Assembly: GCA_015056735.1 (NCBI GenBank)
Contig: SVFT01000001.1
Span: 124,001 to 188,000 of the forward strand
Length of the DNA: 64,000 nt
Reading direction: 5' to 3'
Origin: Lachnospiraceae bacterium
GTDB taxonomy: Bacteria > Bacillota > Clostridia > Lachnospirales > Lachnospiraceae
Position numbers and translations under genes: made by a program. This document shows positions 45,471-52,487 of the stretch, piece by piece (position 1 is the stretch's first letter; the number at the start of each line of letters is the position of its first letter). The notes beneath the pieces are model-generated. The model did not search any database, was not told the origin of the DNA, and saw nothing but the letters and a program-made list of their open reading frames with translations.

Positions 45471-46460
45471 TTACAAAAGTCCTCCAAAGGAGTCCGCGAT
45501 CAGCTGTTTGCTCCTGTCCATATCCATCGCATGCCGGTACACGGTCTTCATGATATTATCAGTCTTCCAGCCGCCTGCAGCCATGATCTGCGCATCGGTC
45601 AGATGCAGGGTGTTATGCGCGTAGCTGGCGAAGAAATGACGCATCTTGTGAAGCGGAAAGTGCTGGATGCCTAGAGCCTTCTGGTAACGCACCAGGGCGG
45701 TGCGGAGCTGGTTAGGTGATCCGTTATAGATGCATCCCTGCTCATAGATCCTGTCCACGATCTTATCCGGGAGAAACACTCTTCTTATCGATCCCTCATT
45801 CTTGGGATAGTCTTTTATCACCCATTGGTTCTTATCATTCTGAACAAGGCTTTTATTAACGATCAGCGAATTACCGTCAAGATCCTCCGGAGTGGCAGCA
45901 CAGATCTCTGACTTACGCATGCCCATACCGGCAAGAACAAGCGGAACATAATACTTGCCATCCTCCGCCGCTTTGAAGATCATCTCGACTTCTTCCTGCG
46001 TCGGTACATATGGCTCTTTGTGTATCTTCTTCGGGAGTGTGATCTTATACCCGAAGCCGTAGCCGAAAGCGTGGAGGATGGTCATGATAAAGCAGCTTAA
46101 GTTTGTGACATACTTCGCAGCGTGTCCGATCGTGAAGTCGTTTACGACCTTCTGTACGTCCATCTCCTCGATCGAGGAGATCTTCTTCTTTGCAAACCAC
46201 TCCGGGAGAGATCGCTGGTGCTTCTTATATCCGACGATCGTGGACGGAGAGAGTACATTCTCCTTCAGCTCATAGTATTGCTCACAGGCGCCGTCAAAGG
46301 TCTTTGATGACGGTCGTTTATTCCGGTCACCAATCACTTCCGCTAGAAGCTCCGCAGCTTCCTTCTTCGTCGGCTTATGATCAACATTCACGCTGTAGAT
46401 CTTGCCATTGACCATCTGCTTTATTCTGTAATTGTTTCCTGTACGTTTTTCGATTGTCAT
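45471..46460 (-). CDS. int: Tyrosine site-specific integrase
   Basis: A 329-residue phage integrase: SAM-like N-terminal domain (about 55-140) and catalytic domain with Arg in GMGMRKSEI, the HKMRHFFAS box (H-x-x-R), a GGWKTDNIMKTVYRH C-terminal box with the nucleophilic Tyr. It inserts and excises the prophage and lies at its left edge, pointing outward. Confidence 0.94.
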   Translation of the reverse strand: MTIEKRTGNNYRIKQMVNGKIYSVNVDHKPTKKEAAELLAEVIGDRNKRPSSKTFDGACEQYYELKENVLSPSTIVGYKKHQRSLPEWFAKKKISSIEEMDVQKVVNDFTIGHAAKYVTNLSCFIMTILHAFGYGFGYKITLPKKIHKEPYVPTQEEVEMIFKAAEDGKYYVPLVLAGMGMRKSEICAATPEDLDGNSLIVNKSLVQNDKNQWVIKDYPKNEGSIRRVFLPDKIVDRIYEQGCIYNGSPNQLRTALVRYQKALGIQHFPLHKMRHFFASYAHNTLHLTDAQIMAAGGWKTDNIMKTVYRHAMDMDRSKQLIADSFGGLL

Positions 46461-46479
46461 ATATGTTGCTCCAATAAAA

Positions 46480-46509
46480 AATCACTACCTCATATCTGAA
46501 GTAGTGATT
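46480..46509 (-). terminator. Terminator of the minus-strand three-gene cluster
   Basis: Read on the minus strand: AATCACTAC, a 12-nt loop, GTAGTGATT, then TTTTTATT. It separates the cluster from the integrase gene. Confidence 0.75.
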
Positions 46510-46522
46510 TTGTGTTGATGCC

Positions 46523-46774
46523 TCAATATGTTTTGAGTAGATAATCGACGTCCAAAAGATTTCTTAAAAGATCAAAGGTTCTACCCTTTTCTCTACAAAT
46601 CTTTTTGAAGTCGAGGATGGTATAGCCGGTGACTTCGTCGGTATCGATGTCTTTGAGAATAACAATGTTATCCTCATCCTCATCACCGTACGAATTGTCT
46701 GAAGGTCTTATCATGCAAGTCATCACATCGTGCTTATCATCGTAATCAGTCAGCATCTTTTCTGTAGATAACAT
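46523..46774 (-). CDS. Small acidic DUF2283-like protein, possible antitoxin
   Basis: An 83-residue acidic protein; the segment DEDNIVILKDIDTDEVTGYT resembles DUF2283, a family often paired with small nucleases. The start at the minus-strand ATG 46774 is supported by GGGAGGT 7 bases upstream. It overlaps the end of the preceding gene by 29 bp, a layout common in toxin-antitoxin pairs. Function is inferred only. Confidence 0.6.
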   Translation of the reverse strand: MLSTEKMLTDYDDKHDVMTCMIRPSDNSYGDEDEDNIVILKDIDTDEVTGYTILDFKKICREKGRTFDLLRNLLDVDYLLKTY

Positions 46775-47087
46775 CGCCAATACCTCCCTTCTCAGCTTTG
46801 ACCGGGAATGTTGTTACAACATCTCCGACGTTATCGCTATATTCAACCACAACCTTTGTATACAAAGGAGTATAATTAGCATTCTTATCGTTTTTAAAGA
46901 AAACTTCTCTTGATTCAAACTGATTGCTCTGGTATACCACATCCGGATCTGCAATCGTATTTTTTACGGAACCTTCGTTCCCGTACATTATTGCGTGATC
47001 ACTATTCGCAAGATGACCGTACCAGGTATCCGCGGTGCAGTTTACTGTTCGGCCTTTATAATCTTTGACAGAAAACTTATTTCTCAT
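46746..47087 (-). CDS. Probable PBECR/BECR-fold nuclease-like protein, possible toxin
   Basis: A 113-residue protein with the pattern YGHLANSDHAIMYGN, IADPDVVYQSN, a VFFK strand, and YTKVVVEYSDNVGDVVTTFP. This resembles phage Barnase-EndoU-ColicinE5-RelE-like (PBECR) domains, small RNases and toxins found in phages. It overlaps both neighbours on the minus strand. Family assignment is from memory of the pattern and is moderate. Confidence 0.55.
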   Translation of the reverse strand: MRNKFSVKDYKGRTVNCTADTWYGHLANSDHAIMYGNEGSVKNTIADPDVVYQSNQFESREVFFKNDKNANYTPLYTKVVVEYSDNVGDVVTTFPVKAEKGGIGDVIYRKDAD

Positions 47088-47295
47088 TTTGTTCGTCCTT
47101 CAAAGTATCATTCAAAGCCTTTTTTAACAGATGAAGAGTACTTATCGGGAGCCGTACATCAGCAACTGTCTCGATCTTTGTACCTTTAATCTGCCCTTTT
47201 TCGTCGAAATCAGGATTTGTCACTCGCAAAATGATGGCGCCTTCTACCTCACTTGTGGCAATACTGAATGCGTTCGCGTAAATCAAGTTGTTCAT
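47077..47295 (-). CDS. Small DUF3467-like protein
   Basis: A 72-residue protein resembling DUF3467 (YANAFSIATSEVEGAIILRV, LPISTLHLLKKALND). It is first in the minus-strand cluster, overlapping the nuclease-like gene by 11 bp. A GGAGAA site precedes its ATG. The role is unknown. Confidence 0.6.
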   Translation of the reverse strand: MNNLIYANAFSIATSEVEGAIILRVTNPDFDEKGQIKGTKIETVADVRLPISTLHLLKKALNDTLKDEQNEK

Positions 47296-47321
47296 TATTG
47301 TTCTCCTATTTTTATATCGTC

Positions 47322-47363
47322 AAAAAAGGCGATACACGTAACCGCGTATCGATCCCTTTTTTC
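47322..47363. terminator. Hairpin upstream of the minus-strand cluster
   Basis: CGATACACG, TAAC, CGCGTATCG flanked by AAAAAAGG on one side and CCCTTTTTT on the other, so it can terminate in both directions. On the minus strand a TATAAT (plus 47366-47371, extended TGTGA) lies just before it, so it could also act as a leader attenuator. Confidence 0.7.
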
Positions 47364-47487
47364 TTATTATATCACATTTGTCAACACTAGATATTGGGAG
47401 AAAACAGTGGAAAACGGCTAAATGAAGCTATTATCTAGATATTGTGTTTCACTACCTCAATATGAAGTTTTCAAGGTTCTGGTGTTG

Positions 47488-48159
47488 CTAAAAAACCGCA
47501 CATTCCTCGGCAAGTTTCTTCTTGAGATCCGCGTTTTCTTTTTGAAGTAACTCATAAGATCTTGCGAATTCAGGAAAATATTTCATCATCGTAAGCTTCT
47601 CAATTAACTTATAATTGTCCGATTCGATGTCAAAATGACCCTGCGGGTACAATGCGCGATTGATACTGATTGAACGCATATCATTCAGTTTCAGTACGGA
47701 ATCATGCTTAATAAAAGAGTATTCTTCCTTTTTAAGAAGAAAAAGATCGCTTTTACTATTCGGAGAATCCGTCGGATGAAACACATCACGGTGTTTCTCT
47801 TCGTTGTAGGAAAAGATGGGAAGTACATATAGCAGTTTCTTTCTCACACCTATAATCATCCCACGATGCTCGTATGACATCTCCGGGACATAGTTCTTTC
47901 CAAATTCGAACTGATAAATATCCCCTTTTAAAAATGTACGTGTTTGAAAAGAATTCAGTCTGTTGTCAGCCCATCTCTGATCCGAGAGGGAGAAGCGCTT
48001 AAGTTCGTCGGCACAGATTTTATTGGCTACTATTAAATTGTCAGTTTTAGCTTGTGCTTTGATATAGTTTTTCATAATAGAATAAATAAAAAGGACGCAG
48101 TTTCCTGCGCCCTGCTCCGTTACCGGAGTGTCCTCGTCGGACAAATCATCCTCCTTCAT
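47488..48159 (-). CDS. PemK/MazF-like toxin-fold protein
   Basis: A 223-residue protein. A central domain (about 75-185) has the PemK/MazF order: KGDIYQFEFGKNY, EHRGMIIGVRKKLLYVLPIF, FIKHDSVLKLNDMRSISINRAL. An N-terminal extension of about 70 residues and a C-terminal coiled coil (YELLQKENADLKKKLAEE) are added. Stand-alone PemK-like proteins are common in prophages, usually without a recognisable antitoxin; none is visible here. Confidence 0.75.
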   Translation of the reverse strand: MKEDDLSDEDTPVTEQGAGNCVLFIYSIMKNYIKAQAKTDNLIVANKICADELKRFSLSDQRWADNRLNSFQTRTFLKGDIYQFEFGKNYVPEMSYEHRGMIIGVRKKLLYVLPIFSYNEEKHRDVFHPTDSPNSKSDLFLLKKEEYSFIKHDSVLKLNDMRSISINRALYPQGHFDIESDNYKLIEKLTMMKYFPEFARSYELLQKENADLKKKLAEECAVF

Positions 48160-48197
48160 GCGGCCTCGTCGACCAAAAAAAGGAATAACTGATAAGT

Positions 48198-48226
48198 ATC
48201 TTACCTACATTATCGGTTCGTGTCAA
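48198..48226 (-). promoter_or_regulatory. Promoter of the PemK-like gene
   Basis: On the minus strand TTGACA (48226-48221), 17-bp spacer, TAAGAT (48203-48198). The gap 48160-48352 has no gene; a CGGAGA/TCTCCG hairpin near 48325-48345 probably ends the ImmA-like gene transcript. Confidence 0.75.
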
Positions 48227-48352
48227 GTTAATAATAACACATTATTTCCTTTTTGTGCCGACTCAGGGCGATATTTTATTTTCTTTTAATTTCAGATCTA
48301 TACTCGCGGCCTCAACCGCAGCCGGAGAGAAAATCTCCGACTACGGCCCGAA

Positions 48353-48583
48353 TCATGCACCCTTCATGTGCCGGATGATCTCGATCATATCGGCGGAACT
48401 TTCAGAATCGAAATCACCTGTAACGATGTGCCGTACTTCATGCCGGTATGAATTCATAAGCATGGCATGAGAGAGTTTTTCATTTAATACGATTGTATAG
48501 TAATCATCATTGCGTACCGTAAAAGCATGAATGCGAAGCGGCAGATCAGCATATACGGTACGGATATCATCGTCAATCATCAT
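48353..48583 (-). CDS. Small ImmA/IrrE-like metallopeptidase
   Basis: A 76-residue protein with a zinc-peptidase HExxH motif (YRHEVRHIVTGDF) and a following ESSADMIE acidic segment. ImmA-type peptidases cleave the repressor encoded beside them to trigger induction. Here it is encoded directly after the repressor and overlaps it by 11 bp. It is much shorter than classical ImmA. Confidence 0.72.
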   Translation of the reverse strand: MMIDDDIRTVYADLPLRIHAFTVRNDDYYTIVLNEKLSHAMLMNSYRHEVRHIVTGDFDSESSADMIEIIRHMKGA

Positions 48584-49022
48584 TATTTGTCATTACCCTT
48601 ATCATCTTTGCGACCTTATCAATATCTTCCTTTTTGACATTTTTGGAAGCGTCAAACAAAACTTTATATTCAGGGTTATCAAAAAGGAACTGCGCTGCAT
48701 CGGCGGCATCTTTGTTGTTATAGTAGTGGTACTGCAGTGATAGATCCGGATCTGGGTGAGAAGAATTACCAAATGGGGGTGGAGGGAGTAGACGAACATC
48801 TCCGTCGATTTGACTAAAAAGGGTGTCAAAATCTACTTGCATCGCCTGCGCAGCCTGTTTAATTACTTTGATCGAAGGAGCAATGGGTTTGCCTGTTTTA
48901 GGGTGTTTATCTTTTTCTAGCAAGGATATATACGCTTTACTTATTCCACTTAATCGAGCAAAATCATCCATGCTCATATCATGTTTATCTCGATATTCTT
49001 TTATGATTGCTCCGAGTGTCAT
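48573..49022 (-). CDS. CI-like XRE-family prophage repressor
   Basis: A 149-residue protein with an N-terminal HTH_3 domain (MTLGAIIKEYRDKHDMSMDD, LSGISKAYISLLEKDKHP) and a C-terminal region without a LexA-type peptidase, in keeping with control by the ImmA-like neighbour. The start is the minus-strand ATG 49022, after GGGAGGA. Its promoter is TTGACG-17-TATAAT on the minus strand (49082-49054). Confidence 0.88.
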   Translation of the reverse strand: MTLGAIIKEYRDKHDMSMDDFARLSGISKAYISLLEKDKHPKTGKPIAPSIKVIKQAAQAMQVDFDTLFSQIDGDVRLLPPPPFGNSSHPDPDLSLQYHYYNNKDAADAAQFLFDNPEYKVLFDASKNVKKEDIDKVAKMIRVMTNNDD

Positions 49023-49041
49023 AGCAAATCCTCCCATCATC

Positions 49042-49151
49042 TTTGTTTACTATATTATACGGTAGCAACTAATTTCCGTCAAATATTTTAAACAAAGTTG
49101 TTGACACCTTTTGTTTAATATGTTAGACTCCAATTGTCAAACAAATTAGAC
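49042..49151. promoter_or_regulatory. Divergent immunity (operator) region
   Basis: Leftward promoter TTGACG-17-TATAAT (49082-49054, minus). Rightward promoter TTGACA (49101-49106), 17 bp, TAGACT (49124-49129). TTTGTTTA half-sites occur at 49042-49049, 49089-49096 (inverted) and 49110-49117, likely for the CI-like repressor. A TGTTAGAC half-site (49121-49128) covers the rightward -10, likely for the small XRE protein. Confidence 0.7.
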
Positions 49152-49169
49152 ATCAAGGAGGTGAAATCT

Positions 49170-49358
49170 TTGTACAATGTTAAAGCTTGCCGAGAGGAGA
49201 TCGGAATGAGCCAGGAGGAATTGTCTGTGAAGTCAGGTGTATCCAGAGCCATCATTTCTGGTTTAGAAAGTGGGAGAGTTGAAACTACAACAACGGCAAC
49301 ACTCCAGAAGATTGCAGACGCGCTCGGCAAAAAGGTGAGCGAAATTTTTTTAGACTGA
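49170..49358 (+). CDS. Cro-like small XRE-family regulator
   Basis: A 62-residue HTH_3 protein (GMSQEELSVKSGVSRAIISG, LQKIADALGKKVSEIF). The start is TTG 49170, 8 bases after AAGGAGGT; an in-frame TTG at 49134 lies in the operator region. It is the first rightward gene opposite the CI-like repressor, hence Cro-like. Confidence 0.82.
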   Translation: MYNVKACREEIGMSQEELSVKSGVSRAIISGLESGRVETTTTATLQKIADALGKKVSEIFLD

Positions 49359-49360
49359 AC

Positions 49361-49376
49361 GTCTAACATGTTAGAC
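49361..49376. promoter_or_regulatory. Perfect 16-bp palindrome, candidate operator
   Basis: GTCTAACATGTTAGAC. Its half (TGTTAGAC) is the same as the site over the rightward -10 at 49121-49128. It lies 2 bp after the Cro-like gene and 21 bp before the next start codon. Confidence 0.75.
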
Positions 49377-49397
49377 AAACGACAGGAGGACAAGCAA

Positions 49398-49826
49398 ATG
49401 GAAACAAAATGGATCGGATCGGCAGAAGCCAGAGGGAAAAACCCGGGCGACGGTATTTTTCCCTGCGGAACAAAAATCCGCTGTATTGGCCTGCAGGATC
49501 TGTACAACACAGGCACTGATCTCGTGAAGAAAGGTTACAGCTGTGGGGTAAAAGGCTGGGAAGATCTTCGCGACAACATCATCACAATCACCGGTCATAT
49601 CTGGGAAATCGCGGATGAGGGAGAAGACAAACAGAAGATTCTTGACTTACTTCTTCCGGCGCTTCAGGCGACCAGAGGTCAGCACGATCTTCGCAGTCTT
49701 ACCTATGTCGATGACGGCAAAGGGGAGCAACAGGTAGTGATCGTCTGGGATAAAGGCAAGACATCGGTGAACGTATCAATGGATTCCGGCATTGCGATGA
49801 TCTGGGATGTGCTGAAGGCGTTCTGA
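49398..49826 (+). CDS. Phage hypothetical protein, 142 residues
   Basis: I do not recognise the family. It is soluble and acidic, with GTKIRCIGLQDLYNTGTDLV and a central ITITGHIWEIADEGEDKQ. The start is ATG 49398, after AGGAGG. It is transcribed from the early rightward promoter and lies just before the large structured RNA region. Confidence 0.7.
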   Translation: METKWIGSAEARGKNPGDGIFPCGTKIRCIGLQDLYNTGTDLVKKGYSCGVKGWEDLRDNIITITGHIWEIADEGEDKQKILDLLLPALQATRGQHDLRSLTYVDDGKGEQQVVIVWDKGKTSVNVSMDSGIAMIWDVLKAF

Positions 49827-49841
49827 TAGGAACATTGACAA

Positions 49842-50280
49842 CTTGATTTGTCCATATGCGGCAGGGTAGGAGGCAAACAAAAAACTGCCCGGGGGTGTTT
49901 CCCGACAATCAAAAAACTGCCGGAGGTTGCGGCTCCGACAGCTTTCAGCCTAACTTTTTTCACCCTTACGCTTTGCAGATTTTCATCGCAACACCGCAAC
50001 CGTTGCTTCTATGAAGCGCCCTGACACTTCCGCAGTTTAGGATCAGCGTTTTTCTTTCAGCCCACGCTGTCAGGGAAAAAGGAGCGACTACTCCGGTGGG
50101 GTAATTAAGGGCTACCCAACCCGACGTTAGTACCGTCTTTCCGCCGGAGCGTCTTGCTACATTTAGCCGGTTTTACGTGCTTTGGCACCACGGTTGCGAC
50201 CTTAGTCAAAGGAACTGGGCGAAGTCAAAAGGTTGGTCATTGTGACCGCCTCCTTTCTTGCCCTATATGGACAAATTAAG
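49842..50280 (+). ncRNA. Candidate large structured noncoding RNA (about 439 nt)
   Basis: The ends pair as one 16-bp helix with a single G-U: CTTGATTTGTCCATAT (49842-49857) with 50265-50280. It continues inward with GGCA/TGCC and AGGAGGC (49868-49874)/GCCTCCT (50248-50254). Internal hairpins include CGGG/CCCG (49890-49904), CGGAG/CTCCG (49921-49937, flanked by CTG/CAG), CCCTGACA/TGTCAGGG (50019-50075), the 9-bp CTCCGGTGG/CCGCCGGAG (50091-50149) enclosing GGTA/TACC and GACG/CGTC, GTGC/GCAC (50177-50188) and GGTCA/TGACC (50235-50247). No credible ORF covers it. Size, prophage setting and paired ends recall ROOL and GOLLD RNAs, but I cannot confirm a match. Confidence 0.8.
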
Positions 50281-50308
50281 AATAGCACAACCAAGAGGAG
50301 GTGATCAT

Positions 50309-50554
50309 ATGGCAAGAGTATACACACTTGATCCCAAGGCCCGCAGGATCGAACGATCCAGCTACTGGATGCGTAACAGGATGCGCAAGATGAAGAAGTC
50401 GCAGAAGCACATGGGAGCGCTTCTGGGGATTGCCCAGGCATCTTTCGGATACAAGCTTGAGAGGATGTGCTTCTCATACATCGAGCTCGTGATTGTCATG
50501 AAAGAGTTGGAAATGACCAAAGAAGAGATCCTTTCGATGATGGAGCCGGAATAG
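50309..50554 (+). CDS. Phage HTH/Cro-type small protein
   Basis: An 81-residue basic protein with an XRE-like HTH: KKSQKHMGALLGIAQASFGY and FSYIELVIVMKELEMTKEEI. GAGGAGGTGATCAT gives a strong ribosome site for ATG 50309. Probably DNA-binding; it lies 28 bp after the structured RNA. Confidence 0.72.
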   Translation: MARVYTLDPKARRIERSSYWMRNRMRKMKKSQKHMGALLGIAQASFGYKLERMCFSYIELVIVMKELEMTKEEILSMMEPE

Positions 50555-50564
50555 GAGGCGCTCT

Positions 50565-50708
50565 ATGGATAAAGAAGAATTGAAAATGCTGCAGGCAATG
50601 TACCGCTCGATCTATGGTGCGGTAGAGAGTTACTTCAAAGATCCGGAGCACGAGAAGGCATTCCGGGAATGGGAGGAGAAGCGCAATGCAACTCGACAAG
50701 ATTCTTGA
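50565..50708 (+). CDS. Small phage protein, 47 residues
   Basis: ATG 50565 follows TAGGAGGCGCTCT. The product is charged and helical (ELKMLQAMYRSIYGAVESYF). No family recognised. It lies 10 bp after the previous gene and overlaps the next small gene. Confidence 0.55.
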   Translation: MDKEELKMLQAMYRSIYGAVESYFKDPEHEKAFREWEEKRNATRQDS

Positions 50709-50754
50709 AATACTCGGATTTATCTTTTTCATGCTCATCGAGGAAAACAGATGA
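50686..50754 (+). CDS. 22-residue hydrophobic micro-protein
   Basis: ATG 50686 has a strong GGGAGGAG site 6-7 bases upstream. The peptide core is one hydrophobic helix, ILEILGFIFFMLI. It overlaps the gene before it, and its stop overlaps the next ATG (ATGA), so coupled translation is plausible. Confidence 0.45.
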   Translation: MQLDKILEILGFIFFMLIEENR

Positions 50755-51131
50755 AGACGCGGAAGCAGCTTGCCGAAGAGATCGGCATCAGTCTATATCG
50801 AATGAACATGATCTTATGTGCGTGCGGAGTGCAGGCACATATCGGAATGTATCATTTCTTCCTTGCGCCATACGAAACGGAAGAATACGAGAAGCACTAT
50901 CAGACGGTAGAAAACGGGAGTATTCGCAGGGAAGCATTTCTGACAGAAAAAGGTGAAGAACTTATCAGAGAGGTGTTGAAGAATGGTGAAGATCTTGGAG
51001 ACATTGACGATTGCGAGCATATTACTCGCAATCGGTGGGGTAGACGGATATATGTACGGGACAACAAGCCTTACAACTCCGATCCTGCTTTTTATGATCG
51101 GAATCCTGGGGGCATACGGTACTTATCGTGA
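50751..51131 (+). CDS. Phage hypothetical protein with N-terminal HTH-like segment
   Basis: A 126-residue protein; the N-terminus (TRKQLAEEIGISLYRMNMIL) looks like a winged-helix/HTH start, and LTEKGEELIREVL follows. The last 45 residues overlap another frame that looks protein-like (50983-51228), so the true C-terminus is uncertain. Confidence 0.6.
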   Translation: MKTRKQLAEEIGISLYRMNMILCACGVQAHIGMYHFFLAPYETEEYEKHYQTVENGSIRREAFLTEKGEELIREVLKNGEDLGDIDDCEHITRNRWGRRIYVRDNKPYNSDPAFYDRNPGGIRYLS

Positions 51132-51228
51132 AGGGGGATTCAGAAGCTATGAGGTGGATGTTGACAATTCTGACGTTGACGCTCTTATTCGGAAAGACCG
51201 TAAACGCAGAAGAGCCGGAACTCGTTGA
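50983..51228 (+). CDS. Small membrane protein in an overlapping frame
   Basis: An 81-residue protein with two hydrophobic helices (ILETLTIASILLAIGG and TPILLFMIGILGAYG) and a basic tail. It overlaps the preceding gene by 149 bp and the following one by about 80 bp. The membrane pattern argues that this frame is real; a GAGAGGTG site lies before ATG 50983. Confidence 0.5.
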   Translation: MVKILETLTIASILLAIGGVDGYMYGTTSLTTPILLFMIGILGAYGTYREGGFRSYEVDVDNSDVDALIRKDRKRRRAGTR

Positions 51229-51526
51229 GGTCAACGCGACGATCTACTGCTCCGGGACCACAACAGCGGACGGATCTCCGATCCGCGAAGGAATATGCGC
51301 AGTAGCGCCGGAGCATATCGGCGAAACGGTTTTGATCTATACGCTTGATCGGGAGCTTTTAGGGATTTGGGAAGCAAAAGATACCGGCGGCGAATCTGTA
51401 AAGAAGGGAAATGTGATCGATGTTTACTTTGAATCAGAAAAAGCAGGAAAAGAATTTATTGATCGCACCTATGAAAACGGCGCAATGGGGAAGGTACTTG
51501 TGCAATATGTACCGGCAGCGGGGTAA
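51149..51526 (+). CDS. Secreted 3D/double-psi beta-barrel-like phage protein
   Basis: About 125 residues. A signal peptide (RWMLTILTLTLLFGKTVNA) is followed by a domain resembling 3D/RlpA-like barrels (ATIYCSGTTTADGSPIREG, GIWEAKDTGG, NVIDVYF). ATG 51149 has AAGGGGGA 10 bases upstream; an in-frame ATG at 51128 overlaps the previous stop and is possible. Confidence 0.7.
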   Translation: MRWMLTILTLTLLFGKTVNAEEPELVEVNATIYCSGTTTADGSPIREGICAVAPEHIGETVLIYTLDRELLGIWEAKDTGGESVKKGNVIDVYFESEKAGKEFIDRTYENGAMGKVLVQYVPAAG

Positions 51527-51531
51527 AAGAA

Positions 51532-51559
51532 AGATGCCCCGCGGGGAAACGGGACATCT
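51532..51559 (+). terminator. Hairpin in the gap before the replication gene
   Basis: AGATG-CCCC paired with GGGA-CATCT around a GC-rich loop. A second hairpin, GCTCC-AGCG-GGAGC-TTT, lies near 51650-51668. The rest of the gap to 51713 is AT-rich with no gene and could hold a promoter or replication origin. Confidence 0.55.
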
Positions 51560-51713
51560 AACTTCATAGTCGGAATGTTTGGGTAAACGATTCTATATAT
51601 ATTGTAGCATCGTTCCAACATAATCGCAAGATGTAGCATTTGAGAACGCTCCAGCGGGAGCTTTCGATTAACTTTATCAATATATTAAAGTTACGACATC
51701 ATGAGGGGAATAG

Positions 51714-52487
51714 ATGTACTGGAAAGATATATGGGAGTTTCCATCTAGTAACGAGATTGAATATAAATTCGCAGGTAAGTACGGAGCGAAGGGTGAAAAG
51801 AGATTAAAACGGATAAAGCCGACACCTGATCAGATAAAGAAACAGAATCAGGCAAATAAAGAGAAGCGGATGCGGCGCCTGATAAAAGCGAACTTCCGCG
51901 CCAATGATATATGGCTGACTCTGAAATACGAGAAGGGAACGCGCAAACCTGTAAAAGAAGTCCAAAAGGATTTGCAGAGATTTCTTCGATCGCTTCGAAA
52001 TGGATATAAAAAGCGGGGAGCTGAACTGAAATATATCTACCGCATGGAGATTGGCAAGCAGGGCGGCATCCATATCCACTCGATCATAAACAGGATCCAG
52101 GATGTTGATCTTCTCATTCAGGACAAATGGAAGCATGGCCGCGCGAGTTATGAAGCGATGTATGAATCAGGCGGATTTGAAAGACTTGCAAATTATATCG
52201 TGAAGCCGCCGCCGGATGAAATGAAAGGACAGTTATCACTCTTTGACCTTTCAGATCGGCGGGAGCTTTTGAAATACTCATCGAGCCGTAACCTCATAAG
52301 ACCGAAGCCGAAGCGCAAGGTATACATGAGATCGACGGTAAGACGGATCATCGAAAACGGCGCGACACCTTCCAGGGGATTTTACATAGACAAAGATTCG
52401 ATTGTAGCCGGAATAAACAAATATAACGGATACGCATATATACACTATACCGAGTATCGGTTGGGGAAAGGGGCAGACGATGGATAA
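51714..52487 (+). CDS. HUH-endonuclease-type replication initiator (rolling-circle Rep-like)
   Basis: A 257-residue protein. A strand-helix pattern (NDIWLTLKYE, VQKDLQRFLRSLR) leads to the HUH motif in QGGIHIHSIINR. A WKHGRASYE segment follows, and a candidate catalytic Tyr is in GGFERLANYIVKP. This matches rolling-circle-type replication proteins found in ssDNA elements and some Clostridia prophages. It overlaps the RNase H-like gene by 8 bp. Confidence 0.75.
   Translation: MYWKDIWEFPSSNEIEYKFAGKYGAKGEKRLKRIKPTPDQIKKQNQANKEKRMRRLIKANFRANDIWLTLKYEKGTRKPVKEVQKDLQRFLRSLRNGYKKRGAELKYIYRMEIGKQGGIHIHSIINRIQDVDLLIQDKWKHGRASYEAMYESGGFERLANYIVKPPPDEMKGQLSLFDLSDRRELLKYSSSRNLIRPKPKRKVYMRSTVRRIIENGATPSRGFYIDKDSIVAGINKYNGYAYIHYTEYRLGKGADDG

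Noticed and set aside
49835-49863. TTGACA at 49835-49840 as promoter of the large RNA
   Set aside because: At a 17-bp spacing the -10 place reads GCGGCA, and the RNA's outer stem starts inside the spacer. The RNA is more likely part of the early transcript or has another promoter.
49842-50280. tmRNA, RNase P RNA or self-splicing intron
   Set aside because: No tRNA-like ends, tag reading frame, RNase P conserved cores (GAGGAAAGTCC, ACAGAAA) or intron-type core motifs were seen. Flanking genes are separate, complete genes.
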